The position numbers and the translations under genes are program-made. This document shows positions 17,436 through 26,385 of a stretch of DNA of 64,000 nucleotides, in pieces (positions within the stretch are counted from its first letter, which is position 1; each line of letters opens with the position of its first letter). The notes under the pieces are model-generated. The model ran no database searches, had not been told where the DNA came from, and saw only the letters and a list, made by a program, of their open reading frames with translations. This stretch comes from UBA7446 sp964014735 (GTDB lineage Bacteria > Bacteroidota > Bacteroidia > Flavobacteriales > Flavobacteriaceae): positions 1-64,000 of the forward strand of contig CAXHBH010000002.1 of assembly GCA_964014735.1 (NCBI GenBank), in the 5' to 3' direction.

Positions 17436-17645
17436 TTAATCAGTATTGTGATTTTCCTTAAAAATAACCCCTTGTTTTACAATTCGATCAATATTTGGAG
17501 TAGGAATATCTTTCGAAGCATTAAATCCAATATTGGTGTACACCAAGCCATCGGACATAATGACGATGATGTTGGGTATTGGGGAGTTAAATTGAGATCT
17601 TTGTGCAGTTGTAGAAGTCACAAACAGAATTGAGAATAAAAGGAT
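17436..17645 (-). pseudogene. Sulfatase remnant (signal peptide and first ~45 residues)
   Basis: The minus-strand frame encodes a signal-peptide-like stretch (LLFSILFVTSTTAQ) followed by the N-terminal sulfatase block PNIIVIMSDG and the IPTPNID motif, then stops at 17436. A family sulfatase has about 450 more residues, including the CxPSR active site, all absent here. The metal-binding DD pair of the first strand is altered to DG, and no ATG precedes the signal peptide because an in-frame stop lies just upstream. The sequence resembles the sulfatase at 40291-41706 (IVIM-D-GFN-DIPTPNID). The rest of 17206-17866 is AT-rich and shows only the terminator described separately. Confidence 0.82.
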
Positions 17646-17866
17646 CTAAAATTTGTAAATATTGTTTTCTATAATTTATTAAAAAATGAAATCCAAAAGA
17701 GTCAACTATTGTTGTGGTTACCCAAAATGGATTATAATTTAACTTGTTTATTATTCATCATGGTAATTTAATATAGCATTTAGGTACTCTTTAATTATAA
17801 AATCCTATATCAGTAGATTATTTTTGTTTTTTGTAATATAAAATCACAATATGATTTGTTTTTAAG

Positions 17867-20326
17867 ATGTTGCGTAGAATTACAATAATTTTTTTCTGTT
17901 TTCATGTTACTTTAGCTTCTCAAGAACGTAAGAGCTTAGTAGCGTCTCCTGTAAAAAACGCTCCCGTTATTGATGGAATTCTTTCAGATGAAATCTGGAA
18001 CGATTTAAATCCTGCTACCGACTTTACATTGATATGGCCTGAAACGCGCCAAGGTAAGAATATATCCAAAGAATATGAGACTACTGCTTACGTAGGCTAC
18101 GATCAAAATACAATTTATGTCGGCGCTAAGCTTAACCACCCAAATCCCGACAAGATGCCCAAACAGTTTAGTCAGCGTGATGATATCTGGGATGTAAATG
18201 CCGAGACTTTTTTTGTGACCTTCAATACTTATAATGATGATTTGAACTTTTTTGGGTTTCAAATCACTAGTGCGGGTACAGTTGGTGATGTGTATTCTTC
18301 AGGACCTATAGCGTCAGATGATTTTTTATATGATACTGTTTTTGATGCCAAAGTACACATCAGTTCAGATGGTTGGAGTGTAGAAATGGTAATCCCTTAC
18401 AGTGCACTTCGTTTTCCTGAAAAAGAGGTACAACTATGGGGCTTGAACTTTGGAAGAAAAATTCAAAGTTTGGATGAAACCTATGTTTGGAGTCCTGTTA
18501 ATGTTAATGAGTTAAAATATCATGAGTCTAATGGGTCGCTCGCTGGAATTGAGAATATTAGTCCTCCTGTAAGACTGTTTTTTTATCCCTATGTTCAGTC
18601 ATCAATTAATCTTCGAAAAGGAGCTAGACCAGCATCTTCTTATACAGCTGGTATGGATGTAAAATACGGGATAAGTAGCAGTTTCACCTTAGATGCATCT
18701 CTTATTCCAGATTTTGGCCAAGTTGCCTTTGATAATGTAGAACTAAATTTGGGGCCTTTTGAGCAACAGTTCTCTGAAAACAGAGCCTTTTTCACTGAAG
18801 GTGCTACCTTATTTGAAATTGCAGACGGGGATATGGGTGGTGGATCGTTTTTTTACAGTCGGAGGATTGGTGAAATGGTATCAATAGGAGATGATTTGTT
18901 AGAGAATAATGAACAAATCTATGATTTTGACAACACGCCGCAACTATTAAATACGATTAAAGTAACTGGAACAACAAACAAAAACCTAAGCATAGGTTTC
19001 TTAAATGCTATTACCGACAAGGTAGACGCTGTAATCGAAAATTTATCCTCTAGTGAAAGTAGAAAACAAACCATACAGCCTTTAGTAAATTATAACGTTT
19101 TTTCTTTGTCTCAACAACTGTTGAATGACTACTCATCGGTTAGTATACTCAACACCAACAAAACTGAAAGTGATGGTTTGTATGGAAACAATGTGGCATT
19201 TGTAGCAGACTTGTTTGATGACAATAGAGACTTCAACATTAAGGTAAAAGCTTTTGGTAGTAAAACACCAGCAGAAAATAGTAAAAATGGATTTAGGTCT
19301 GGTATTAGTTTCAGTGAACTTAAAGGCAATTTTAGATACAATATCAGCTGGTGGGGTGTAGATAAACATTACAAACAGAATGAGTTGGGATATTTTAATT
19401 TTTTAGATCATCAGAGATTTTCATCTAGAATCAGCTATCAAATTCTCAATGAGTATGGCTTTCTTAGAAAGTACAGTAACTACTTGTGGTTTAATGACAC
19501 ACGTACGTTTCACTCTTTTGATAGAAAGTTATGGGGTCTCAGATTTGGAAATGATTTCTCAACACAAAACTTAATGGTTTTTGAGGCTGATTTTGCTTAC
19601 GCTTCAAAAACAAGAGATTATGACAAACCCAGAACAATAAACCGCTACATAGAAGAACCTGAGAACTTCCAATTAAAGCTTGTAATGCAATCCAATAAAA
19701 ACAAAGATTTCTCATATCGGATTCAATGGAACAATTTTGCTTATTTTAAGCAATATTTTGAAGAACAGAAATCTCAAAACAGGCTTAATTTATCTTCGCT
19801 TTTTCGTTTTTCAGAACAATTTTCACTCGCATTAAAGTCTAACCATCTTAATTTTAAAGACGATGTGGGACATCTTAAAACAATAAATCAAAATATTTAT
19901 TTTGGCAGGAGAGATATTCGATCTGTGGAAAACAACATTAACCTTAGCTACTTTTTTGATAGCAAGAAATGGATTAACCTAAGGCTAAGAAACTATTGGA
20001 GTAGAGCCAAATACGATCATACTCTGTTTCGACTAAAAGAAGACGGAAAACGAACCGAAACAGACTTTTCAATTTTAGATTTTGATCCAGACACAAACTT
20101 CAATATCTGGAACCTAGATATAAATTTTGAGTGGTGGTTTGCCCCTGGAAGTAATATGGTGTTATTGTATCGGAACCAATTGTTCAGTAGGAACAACGCC
20201 AATGAACTGGATTATTTCAGAAGCTTAGGCAATCTTTTTGATCAAACCACCCAACACCAATTTTCGCTACGAATAAATTATCTGATAGATTTTAATCGCA
20301 TAAGAAAGAAAAATAATTCATCCTGA
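17867..20326 (+). CDS. Outer-membrane protein with CBM9-like N-terminus and beta-barrel (DUF5916-like)
   Basis: The 819-residue protein has a signal peptide ending near ASQ. Residues 25-220 show the family-9 carbohydrate-binding-like fold (APVIDGILSDEIWNDL, then VGYDQNTIYVGAKL and the WSVEMVIPYSALRFP strand). About 580 residues rich in alternating aromatic strands follow, as in a membrane barrel, starting around PDFGQVAFDNVELNLGPFEQQFSENRAFFTEG, a block typical of DUF5916 proteins. Its role is unknown. The family is widespread in Bacteroidota and often lies near sugar or peptide utilisation genes. It is probably monocistronic, with 194 bases separating it from the next sulfatase. An imperfect inverted repeat just after the stop (AGAAC...GTTCT, around 20358-20382) could be its terminator. 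Confidence 0.78.
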   Translation: MLRRITIIFFCFHVTLASQERKSLVASPVKNAPVIDGILSDEIWNDLNPATDFTLIWPETRQGKNISKEYETTAYVGYDQNTIYVGAKLNHPNPDKMPKQFSQRDDIWDVNAETFFVTFNTYNDDLNFFGFQITSAGTVGDVYSSGPIASDDFLYDTVFDAKVHISSDGWSVEMVIPYSALRFPEKEVQLWGLNFGRKIQSLDETYVWSPVNVNELKYHESNGSLAGIENISPPVRLFFYPYVQSSINLRKGARPASSYTAGMDVKYGISSSFTLDASLIPDFGQVAFDNVELNLGPFEQQFSENRAFFTEGATLFEIADGDMGGGSFFYSRRIGEMVSIGDDLLENNEQIYDFDNTPQLLNTIKVTGTTNKNLSIGFLNAITDKVDAVIENLSSSESRKQTIQPLVNYNVFSLSQQLLNDYSSVSILNTNKTESDGLYGNNVAFVADLFDDNRDFNIKVKAFGSKTPAENSKNGFRSGISFSELKGNFRYNISWWGVDKHYKQNELGYFNFLDHQRFSSRISYQILNEYGFLRKYSNYLWFNDTRTFHSFDRKLWGLRFGNDFSTQNLMVFEADFAYASKTRDYDKPRTINRYIEEPENFQLKLVMQSNKNKDFSYRIQWNNFAYFKQYFEEQKSQNRLNLSSLFRFSEQFSLALKSNHLNFKDDVGHLKTINQNIYFGRRDIRSVENNINLSYFFDSKKWINLRLRNYWSRAKYDHTLFRLKEDGKRTETDFSILDFDPDTNFNIWNLDINFEWWFAPGSNMVLLYRNQLFSRNNANELDYFRSLGNLFDQTTQHQFSLRINYLIDFNRIRKKNNSS

Positions 20327-20520
20327 TTTTTCTATCTTCAGTATTTCTCTTTGTAAGAACAAGTCGATAAAATCGGTTCTATTATGGCTAATTATTGACT
20401 ACTTCTATGAATTAAATCAATTACTTTAGTTTAACAAATTAATCAAATCGATTTTCTTGCTTAAACATTAATAAATTTAAAACTTACTAGAAGAAAATTT
20501 TAAGAAAAGATGTATTTCAT

Positions 20521-22176
20521 ATGATAACTCGTCATTTAATATTTATTTTGGTAATCCTATGCTTTTCTAATATTCAGGGGCAATACACCAAAAAGCCAAA
20601 TGTTGTGTTTATCATTATTGATGATTTGAATGATTTTCCAGAAGGGTTTTATGGCCACCCGCAAGCTAAAACACCACACATGAAAGCTTTGGGATTTTCA
20701 GGCACTCGGTTTAAGCATGCCTATTCAAACAACCCTATGTGCGGTCCCTCACGAGCGAGTATGTTTACGGGTGTATACCCACACAATTCATCTCATTTTT
20801 GGATGAAATCGTGGTTAGATAACGCAATGTTGGCCAACACCAAGACCATTATGGAAAAATTTAAAGATGATGGTTATCATGTGATTGGAAGTGGAAAAGT
20901 CCTTCATCACAACAAACAAGATGTGTGGTCTGAATTTAAATATAAAGCAGATTACAGCCCCTTTGTTTACGTAGGTGATTATAGCCCTAAGAAAAAGCCT
21001 ATCTCTCATCCTGATGTACCTGCTCCTTTTAGAACAAATCGTATCGTTGATGGACTCAATATGGGGGGTGGTTTTATAGATGGTTCTTATGGCCCCATGA
21101 AAAACTTTGGGAAACAAACTTTCAATGGCGAACGGCTATGGTGGGTCTATGGCGGGTTTCGAAGTGGGAAAGAACTAAAATATAGTAATGATAATGACCG
21201 TGATTTAACCCCCGATGAATTAAATGCAAAATGGGCTGAAAAGCGTCTTTTGGAGTTGGCTGAAAAAGACCAGGAAGCTCCTTTTTTCTTGTCAGTAGGG
21301 TTTCTTCGTCCACACACCCCCCTTATAGCCCCTCAAAAATATTTTGACATGTATCCTCTAGACAGCATTCAGTTGGCAGATATTTTACCCGGTGATAAAG
21401 AAGATACTTTTCTACATTTGGTAGACCAGTTTGAAACAAAAAACAGAAGAACACGATCGGTTGAAATGTTTGAAAATCTGGTAGCCTCATATGAAGATCC
21501 AAACGAGGGATTAAAACGCTTTACGCAAGCTTACTTGGCCTGTGTAACTGCTGTTGATGACAACGTAGGTCAAGTGATGCGTACTATTAACAACACTTCG
21601 CTTAAAGACAATACCATAGTAATATTGACGAGTGACCACGGTTGGACCATGGGAGAGAAAGATCACATTTACAAAAACTCATTATGGGAAGAAAGCACAA
21701 GAGTACCTCTAATTATTAGAGTTCCAGATATGACAGTGCCCAATACGTTAGTAGAGCATCCTGTTTCTTTAATAGATGTGTATCCTACTCTTTTGGAATT
21801 GGCAGGAATTAATCTAGAAACGCCAAAAAATAAAAAAGGGCATGGACTAGATGGATATTCCCTTGTTCCTTTTATAGAAAATCCGAACACAGATAATTGG
21901 CAAGGCCCAAAGGGGGCTTTGTCCGTAGTTTACAGTTCGGATTTAAATAAAAATATTCCTGAGAATCATCACTATTCAATACGTACCAAAGACTACCGCT
22001 ACATCGTATACAACACTGGACAAGAGGAGTTGTATGATAAAAACTCGGATCCAAAAGAACGAAACAATCTTATTTTCGATGAATCACATACCGAGACAGC
22101 AAATATGAGAGCTTTGATGAAAAAAATTACTTACCCTATGGTACCACAAGGAATTAAATTGATTGAAAACAACTAA
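20521..22176 (+). CDS. Sulfatase, iduronate-2-sulfatase-like
   Basis: Secreted type I (formylglycine) sulfatase of 551 residues with signal peptide (cleavage near IQG/Q). The catalytic cysteine is C74 in NPMCGPSRAS (CxPSR, to be converted to formylglycine). Metal and sulfate residues are seen in IIDDLND, SGKVLHH, RPHTPL and LTSDHGWTMGEKDH. The GHPQAKTP spacing and the overall pattern match iduronate-2-sulfatase/choline-sulfatase-like subgroups, as do the enzymes at 38727 and 41709. It is followed by an AraC regulator on the same strand. The exact sulfate ester hydrolysed cannot be told from sequence. Confidence 0.93.
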   Translation: MITRHLIFILVILCFSNIQGQYTKKPNVVFIIIDDLNDFPEGFYGHPQAKTPHMKALGFSGTRFKHAYSNNPMCGPSRASMFTGVYPHNSSHFWMKSWLDNAMLANTKTIMEKFKDDGYHVIGSGKVLHHNKQDVWSEFKYKADYSPFVYVGDYSPKKKPISHPDVPAPFRTNRIVDGLNMGGGFIDGSYGPMKNFGKQTFNGERLWWVYGGFRSGKELKYSNDNDRDLTPDELNAKWAEKRLLELAEKDQEAPFFLSVGFLRPHTPLIAPQKYFDMYPLDSIQLADILPGDKEDTFLHLVDQFETKNRRTRSVEMFENLVASYEDPNEGLKRFTQAYLACVTAVDDNVGQVMRTINNTSLKDNTIVILTSDHGWTMGEKDHIYKNSLWEESTRVPLIIRVPDMTVPNTLVEHPVSLIDVYPTLLELAGINLETPKNKKGHGLDGYSLVPFIENPNTDNWQGPKGALSVVYSSDLNKNIPENHHYSIRTKDYRYIVYNTGQEELYDKNSDPKERNNLIFDESHTETANMRALMKKITYPMVPQGIKLIENN

Positions 22177-22207
22177 TGCTTTACCTTTAAATAGAAAAAT
22201 ACACTTC

Positions 22208-22215
22208 TATTTTTG
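22208..22215 (+). promoter_or_regulatory. Candidate -7 element of the AraC regulator gene (TATTTTTG)
   Basis: TATTTTTG fits TAnnTTTG and lies 18 bases before the ATG at 22234, which supports that start over the TTG at 22213. Confidence 0.4.
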
Positions 22216-22233
22216 CTTAAATATTGTATTTTT

Positions 22234-23124
22234 ATGCAAAAAAATAGGTTGCAACTTAAGTATTCCATAACCGAAAACAAGGATCATCAAAGTTTTTTTG
22301 CTGAACGTAAAACTATACCCTATTTCGGAGTCGATTGGCACTTTCATGAAGAATACGAATTGCTCTACCCTATCATCGGTACAGGGGTGCGCATTGTTGG
22401 AGATAGCATGGAGTATTTTAATGAAAATGAATTGGTTCTTTTGGGAAGTCAACTGCCTCATTTGTTTAAAAATGAAGTGCATGATTCATCTGAAGAGGTA
22501 GACTATATTGTTATCAAATTTAACCCCTATCTGATCCATTCTTTCGTGGATAATGTAACCGAGTTTTCCAATATAAAAACAATGCTTGAAAAATCCCGAA
22601 AGGGTCTTGTTTTTCAATCTATGGATAGCTATGTTCTGCTGGAGGACATCATTAGTATTTGTGAATCTAGTGGCGCAAATCGTTTGATTCTATTACTTAA
22701 AACACTTGACCGATTGTCTCGTGTTGAAAATACACGAAATTTGGCATCAGAAAACTTTAATCCAGCTACAGGAAATATCGATAAGGAGGATCGACTTCAA
22801 CGCATCATAAACTTTATTTCAGAAAACTACGTTCGTGAAATCACTCTTCAGCAGCTATCAGACTTGGCTTTTATGACAACCAATTCGTTTTGTCGATTCT
22901 TTAAAGAACGAACGGGAAAAACAGCTTTTCAATTTATAAGAGAATATCGCATCAGTAGGGCATGTCAGATGATTATTAACAGTCGAAAATCTATTTCACA
23001 AATTTGTCATGACACTGGTTTTAACTCGTTTTCGAGTTTCAACCGAGTTTTTAAGGCTGTAAAGGGAGTATCAGCCAGTGAATATAAGAGCAAATATCAA
23101 AGACTCAACAATATTTCCAATTAG
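22234..23124 (+). CDS. AraC-family transcriptional regulator with cupin sensor
   Basis: About 296 residues. The N-terminal half is a cupin-like sugar-sensing domain (DWHFHEEYELLYPIIGTG...VLLGSQLPHLF). The C-terminal 100 residues hold two helix-turn-helix motifs (ITLQQLSDLAFMTTNSFCRFFKERTG and the second signature ISQICHDTGFNSFSSFNRVFKAVKGVSASEYK). It is a likely activator of the flanking catabolic operon, since it ends tail-to-tail with rhaT (4-base overlap), and may control the wider locus. The ATG at 22234 is preferred because a -7 element overlaps the TTG start seven codons upstream. Ligand and targets are inferred, not seen. Confidence 0.9.
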   Translation: MQKNRLQLKYSITENKDHQSFFAERKTIPYFGVDWHFHEEYELLYPIIGTGVRIVGDSMEYFNENELVLLGSQLPHLFKNEVHDSSEEVDYIVIKFNPYLIHSFVDNVTEFSNIKTMLEKSRKGLVFQSMDSYVLLEDIISICESSGANRLILLLKTLDRLSRVENTRNLASENFNPATGNIDKEDRLQRIINFISENYVREITLQQLSDLAFMTTNSFCRFFKERTGKTAFQFIREYRISRACQMIINSRKSISQICHDTGFNSFSSFNRVFKAVKGVSASEYKSKYQRLNNISN

Positions 23125-24164
23125 TTTAAACTGTTAGAGTAACCAAGAATAACAGAGGCTATAATGAGAACCACCAAGCCAACGAGCAATACGTTAAACG
23201 GTTTTTTTGCCCCTTTCCACTCACCCGATCTATATGCCCAAATGTTACTTACAATCAGTGATAACCCTAACAACATAGGCCAACCGACAATATTACCTAG
23301 GTTATTTTCTGAAGCACCGTTCATCAGTGCGGCACCTTGGCCATATAGGCCCAATGCTGCAAACCAACACAAACCAGCAATAATAGACCACATATAGGCC
23401 TTTTTAGATCCTGCTACCGAAAAGTTGGACCAGCTATTATTTTTGACAATTAGTACAAGGCTATACAAAGCATTCATAGCATAGGCCCCGATAAATACAA
23501 TCAGCCAAGCAATCAAACTTGCATTGCGACCATTGATTCTATAATTCTCTGCAATTAGTGTAACATCGTCGTTTACATTTGTATGACCAACTGCCAACAG
23601 CGATGATAATGCACCACAAACAACTGCGATAATAATGCCTTTTATAATATTACCGCCCGAAAGTGATGATGTGCCTTGCATCTTGTCGCGATCTATGCCT
23701 GCTTTTGCCGTCAGTACCACACCAATAATGGTAATACCAAGCCCTGCTATTAAATAAGGAAATTGAGGTAAGCTGGTTGCATTTGGATTTTGAAGCAGTG
23801 GAATAAGTGCACCCAGCGTTCCCGCAATACCCATTACAATACCCATAGTTAAGGACAAACCAATATAAGGCACACTAACACCAAACATTATACCACCAAT
23901 TCCCCAAAGAAAGCCAAACAATATAGCAATAGATGCAGCACGTTGAGCAACTGGATCTGCAAAAACGTCTTCAATTACAGTCATATAACCAGAAACGGAT
24001 AAGCAAGTCCACAACAAAGGAAAAAGTACCATAGCAATAGACACATGAACCAACCACCAGTTTTCCCATTTAAGTGGTGACATATATTTCATACCAACAC
24101 CAAATGATCCCTGAAAAAAACTAGCTACAATAATCAATAAAAAAGGTAATACAATAGATTCCAT
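23121..24164 (-). CDS. RhaT-family sugar/proton symporter
   Basis: A 347-residue integral membrane protein with about ten segments, matching the L-rhamnose-proton symporter family (GSFGVGMKYMSPLKWENWWLVH near the N-terminus). It is the last gene of the minus-strand operon, 12 bases after the HpcH aldolase. Family members import L-rhamnose or other 6-deoxy sugars. In this operon the cargo is more simply whatever the adjacent aldehyde dehydrogenase and enolase-superfamily enzyme handle, which could be an anhydro- or deoxy-hexose. No rhaA, rhaB or rhaD homologue is in the window, so the symbol rhaT is not assigned. It overlaps the convergent AraC gene by 4 bases. Confidence 0.85.
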   Translation of the reverse strand: MESIVLPFLLIIVASFFQGSFGVGMKYMSPLKWENWWLVHVSIAMVLFPLLWTCLSVSGYMTVIEDVFADPVAQRAASIAILFGFLWGIGGIMFGVSVPYIGLSLTMGIVMGIAGTLGALIPLLQNPNATSLPQFPYLIAGLGITIIGVVLTAKAGIDRDKMQGTSSLSGGNIIKGIIIAVVCGALSSLLAVGHTNVNDDVTLIAENYRINGRNASLIAWLIVFIGAYAMNALYSLVLIVKNNSWSNFSVAGSKKAYMWSIIAGLCWFAALGLYGQGAALMNGASENNLGNIVGWPMLLGLSLIVSNIWAYRSGEWKGAKKPFNVLLVGLVVLIIASVILGYSNSLN

Positions 24165-24176
24165 GTCTGTATAATT

Positions 24177-24941
24177 TTAGTTTTTAAGTTGTTTTGTAAT
24201 TTCTTTATAAGCATTAAGGATTATACCAACGTCAACTGAATAGGATATGTACTGAACACCGAGGTCACGCCATTTGTGCGCATCAGATGGACTTTCGCAA
24301 AAAGTACCTATAATTTTGTTGTTGGCTTTGGCAAGCATAACAGCTTCCTTCATTTTATTTACGACCTCAGGGTGGTTTGTTTGACCCGGATAGCCACAAG
24401 ATTGGGAAAGGTCATAGGGGCCAAGAAAAACAATGTCAATACCATCTAAAGAAACAATCTTTTCCAGGTTTTGAAAACCTTTATTTCCTTCAATGTGAAC
24501 AATAGTTAATGTGCCTAAATTTGCCGATGAAAAATACTCCTTTTTTTCAACACCTGTATAAGAAGCCGCACGTACATATCTGCACATACCACGTTCTCCC
24601 TTAGGGTAAAAGAAACTTGCATCAACCACCTTTTGGGCGTCAGCAGCAGTATTTACTTGAGGAACTTGAATTGAGTTCACTCCCACATCAAGTATACGTA
24701 AAATATCAGAGGCACTGTTATCTGTGACCCGAACAACAACTTCTATCCCCTTTGCTTGCGCGGCACGTGCTATGGTTTGAACGCTTTCTACACTAAGCGG
24801 TCCGTGCTCCATGTCCAAAATCACAAAATCAAGACCAGCCAGCGCGGCAATTTCTACTACGCTTGGGTCTTGAAGTTTACAAAAGGGGCCATATACGGTC
24901 TGACCGTTCAACAATTTCTGTTTGAGCTTGTTGATTTCCAT
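24177..24941 (-). CDS. HpcH/HpaI-family aldolase (2-keto-3-deoxy-sugar acid type)
   Basis: Metal-dependent class II pyruvate aldolase of 254 residues. The catalytic His is in LDMEHGP (H46), the substrate Arg in VVVRVTDN (R71), and the metal ligands are E151 of VHIEGNKGFQNLEKI and D177 of FLGPYDLSQ. The family includes 2-keto-3-deoxy-L-rhamnonate aldolase and 2-dehydro-3-deoxyglucarate aldolase, which split 2-keto-3-deoxy acids into pyruvate plus an aldehyde without prior phosphorylation. It lies between RhaT (12-base gap) and the aldehyde dehydrogenase (1-base gap). In this operon it would be the final carbon-carbon cleavage step; the natural substrate is inferred. Confidence 0.87.
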   Translation of the reverse strand: MEINKLKQKLLNGQTVYGPFCKLQDPSVVEIAALAGLDFVILDMEHGPLSVESVQTIARAAQAKGIEVVVRVTDNSASDILRILDVGVNSIQVPQVNTAADAQKVVDASFFYPKGERGMCRYVRAASYTGVEKKEYFSSANLGTLTIVHIEGNKGFQNLEKIVSLDGIDIVFLGPYDLSQSCGYPGQTNHPEVVNKMKEAVMLAKANNKIIGTFCESPSDAHKWRDLGVQYISYSVDVGIILNAYKEITKQLKN

Positions 24942-24942
24942 T

Positions 24943-26379
24943 TTAAAGTGCTACTGAAACTCTCTTTTTAACCAAATAATCTTCTAAAGCTAAGTGTGAG
25001 CAATCATGACCAATGCCACTGTTTTTGATACCCCCATGAGGCAAATATATGGCATATTTCAACCCATTGACTTGAACCTCACCAAACGCGAGCTGCTCTG
25101 AAAAACGATGGATGCGATCGCTATTGTTGGTGAAAATATAAGAAGCTAGACCAAATTCAGTATCGTTCGCAAGCCTTAATACCTCTTCGTCTGTTTCAAA
25201 CGACATAAAAGGAGCTATAGGACCAAAGGTTTCCTCTCTAAACAGGCGCATTTCTGTGGTCATCCCTGAAATGACAGTGGGCATCATCCAATTTCCATCT
25301 TCCATTCCTTGTGGAATTTCACCTCCAGCTAATACAGCGCCTCCTTTTTCTATGGCATCATTGATCAAATCAAACATGCGGTCTCTGTCATTTCTTGTGA
25401 CCATTGGGCCCATATCAGGCTTTTTATCTATGCCAAAACCAAGCTTTAAGCTTTTGACGCGTTCAACGTATTTTTCTAAAAACGAATCGTACAAGCTTTT
25501 GTGCACAAAAAATCTGTTGGCGGCAACGCAAATTTGACCACTATTACCAAATTTTATTCCGATTGCCAAATCGAGTGCTTTGTCAATGGCTGCATCTTCA
25601 AACACAATAAAGGGCGCATTACCGCCAAGTTCCATGCTCAGTTTTTTTATAGATGTAGCACTGTCTGCAATCACACGTTGACCTGTAGCCGTAGACCCTA
25701 TCATCGTCAAGACAGTGGGGATTTTGCTTTTGCTGAGCGTAGTTGCAACTTCGCTAGTAGGCCCAGATAAAATATTGACCACACCAGCTGGAAAATCAAT
25801 GTCGTGTATGATTTTACCTAGAATGTAAGCTGAAAGTGGCGACAATGCAGAGGGTTTAATGATAATTGAGCATCCAGAAGCCAAGGCAGGCCCTAGTTTA
25901 AAACCCACATTGAGAAGCGGAAAATTCCAAGCCAAATATGCGACTGCTACCCCAGCGGGTTGTTGTATCATTTTGTGGGTATGGGTGTTTTCGTAATCAG
26001 GGATTTGCTCATCACGCAAATTTTTCATGGCGTTAGGATACCACTCTAAAGCATTTACTACCGCTTCAATGTCCTCCCAAGCAGCGTCATAGGTTTTGCC
26101 CATTTCATAAACAATGGCGGATCTCAGCAAGTGTTCGTTTTCAAGAACGGCGTCTCTGAGCTTTAACATCCATTCGGTGCGTTCTGATAAAGAACATTTT
26201 GACCAAAACTCAAATCCTTTTTGGGCAGCTTCTAGCGCCTTTTCAGCATCCGCTTTCCCTGCTTCTGCAATTTGAGCAACAGTTTTGCCGTCAGCTGGGC
26301 AAATGACTTCAGCTCTTGCCTGCGATATACTATCTAAGAGTGCCCCACCAATATACATTTTTTGATAACCGAACTCCAT
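24943..26379 (-). CDS. NAD(P)-dependent aldehyde dehydrogenase
   Basis: 478 residues, the size of the ALDH superfamily. The key residues are all visible: N152 in AWNFPLLN, the cofactor lysine in IIKPSALSP, the general base E250 in MELGGNAPF, and the nucleophile C284 in NSGQICVAANRF. The sequence is closest in feel to succinate-semialdehyde/lactaldehyde dehydrogenase types. In the operon it sits one base from the aldolase and six bases from the enolase-superfamily gene. It could be the first step, oxidising a sugar with a free aldehyde such as 3,6-anhydrogalactose to the sugar acid, or a late step oxidising lactaldehyde or glyceraldehyde released by the aldolase. Confidence 0.9.
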   Translation of the reverse strand: MEFGYQKMYIGGALLDSISQARAEVICPADGKTVAQIAEAGKADAEKALEAAQKGFEFWSKCSLSERTEWMLKLRDAVLENEHLLRSAIVYEMGKTYDAAWEDIEAVVNALEWYPNAMKNLRDEQIPDYENTHTHKMIQQPAGVAVAYLAWNFPLLNVGFKLGPALASGCSIIIKPSALSPLSAYILGKIIHDIDFPAGVVNILSGPTSEVATTLSKSKIPTVLTMIGSTATGQRVIADSATSIKKLSMELGGNAPFIVFEDAAIDKALDLAIGIKFGNSGQICVAANRFFVHKSLYDSFLEKYVERVKSLKLGFGIDKKPDMGPMVTRNDRDRMFDLINDAIEKGGAVLAGGEIPQGMEDGNWMMPTVISGMTTEMRLFREETFGPIAPFMSFETDEEVLRLANDTEFGLASYIFTNNSDRIHRFSEQLAFGEVQVNGLKYAIYLPHGGIKNSGIGHDCSHLALEDYLVKKRVSVAL

Positions 26380-26385
26380 ATTTTA

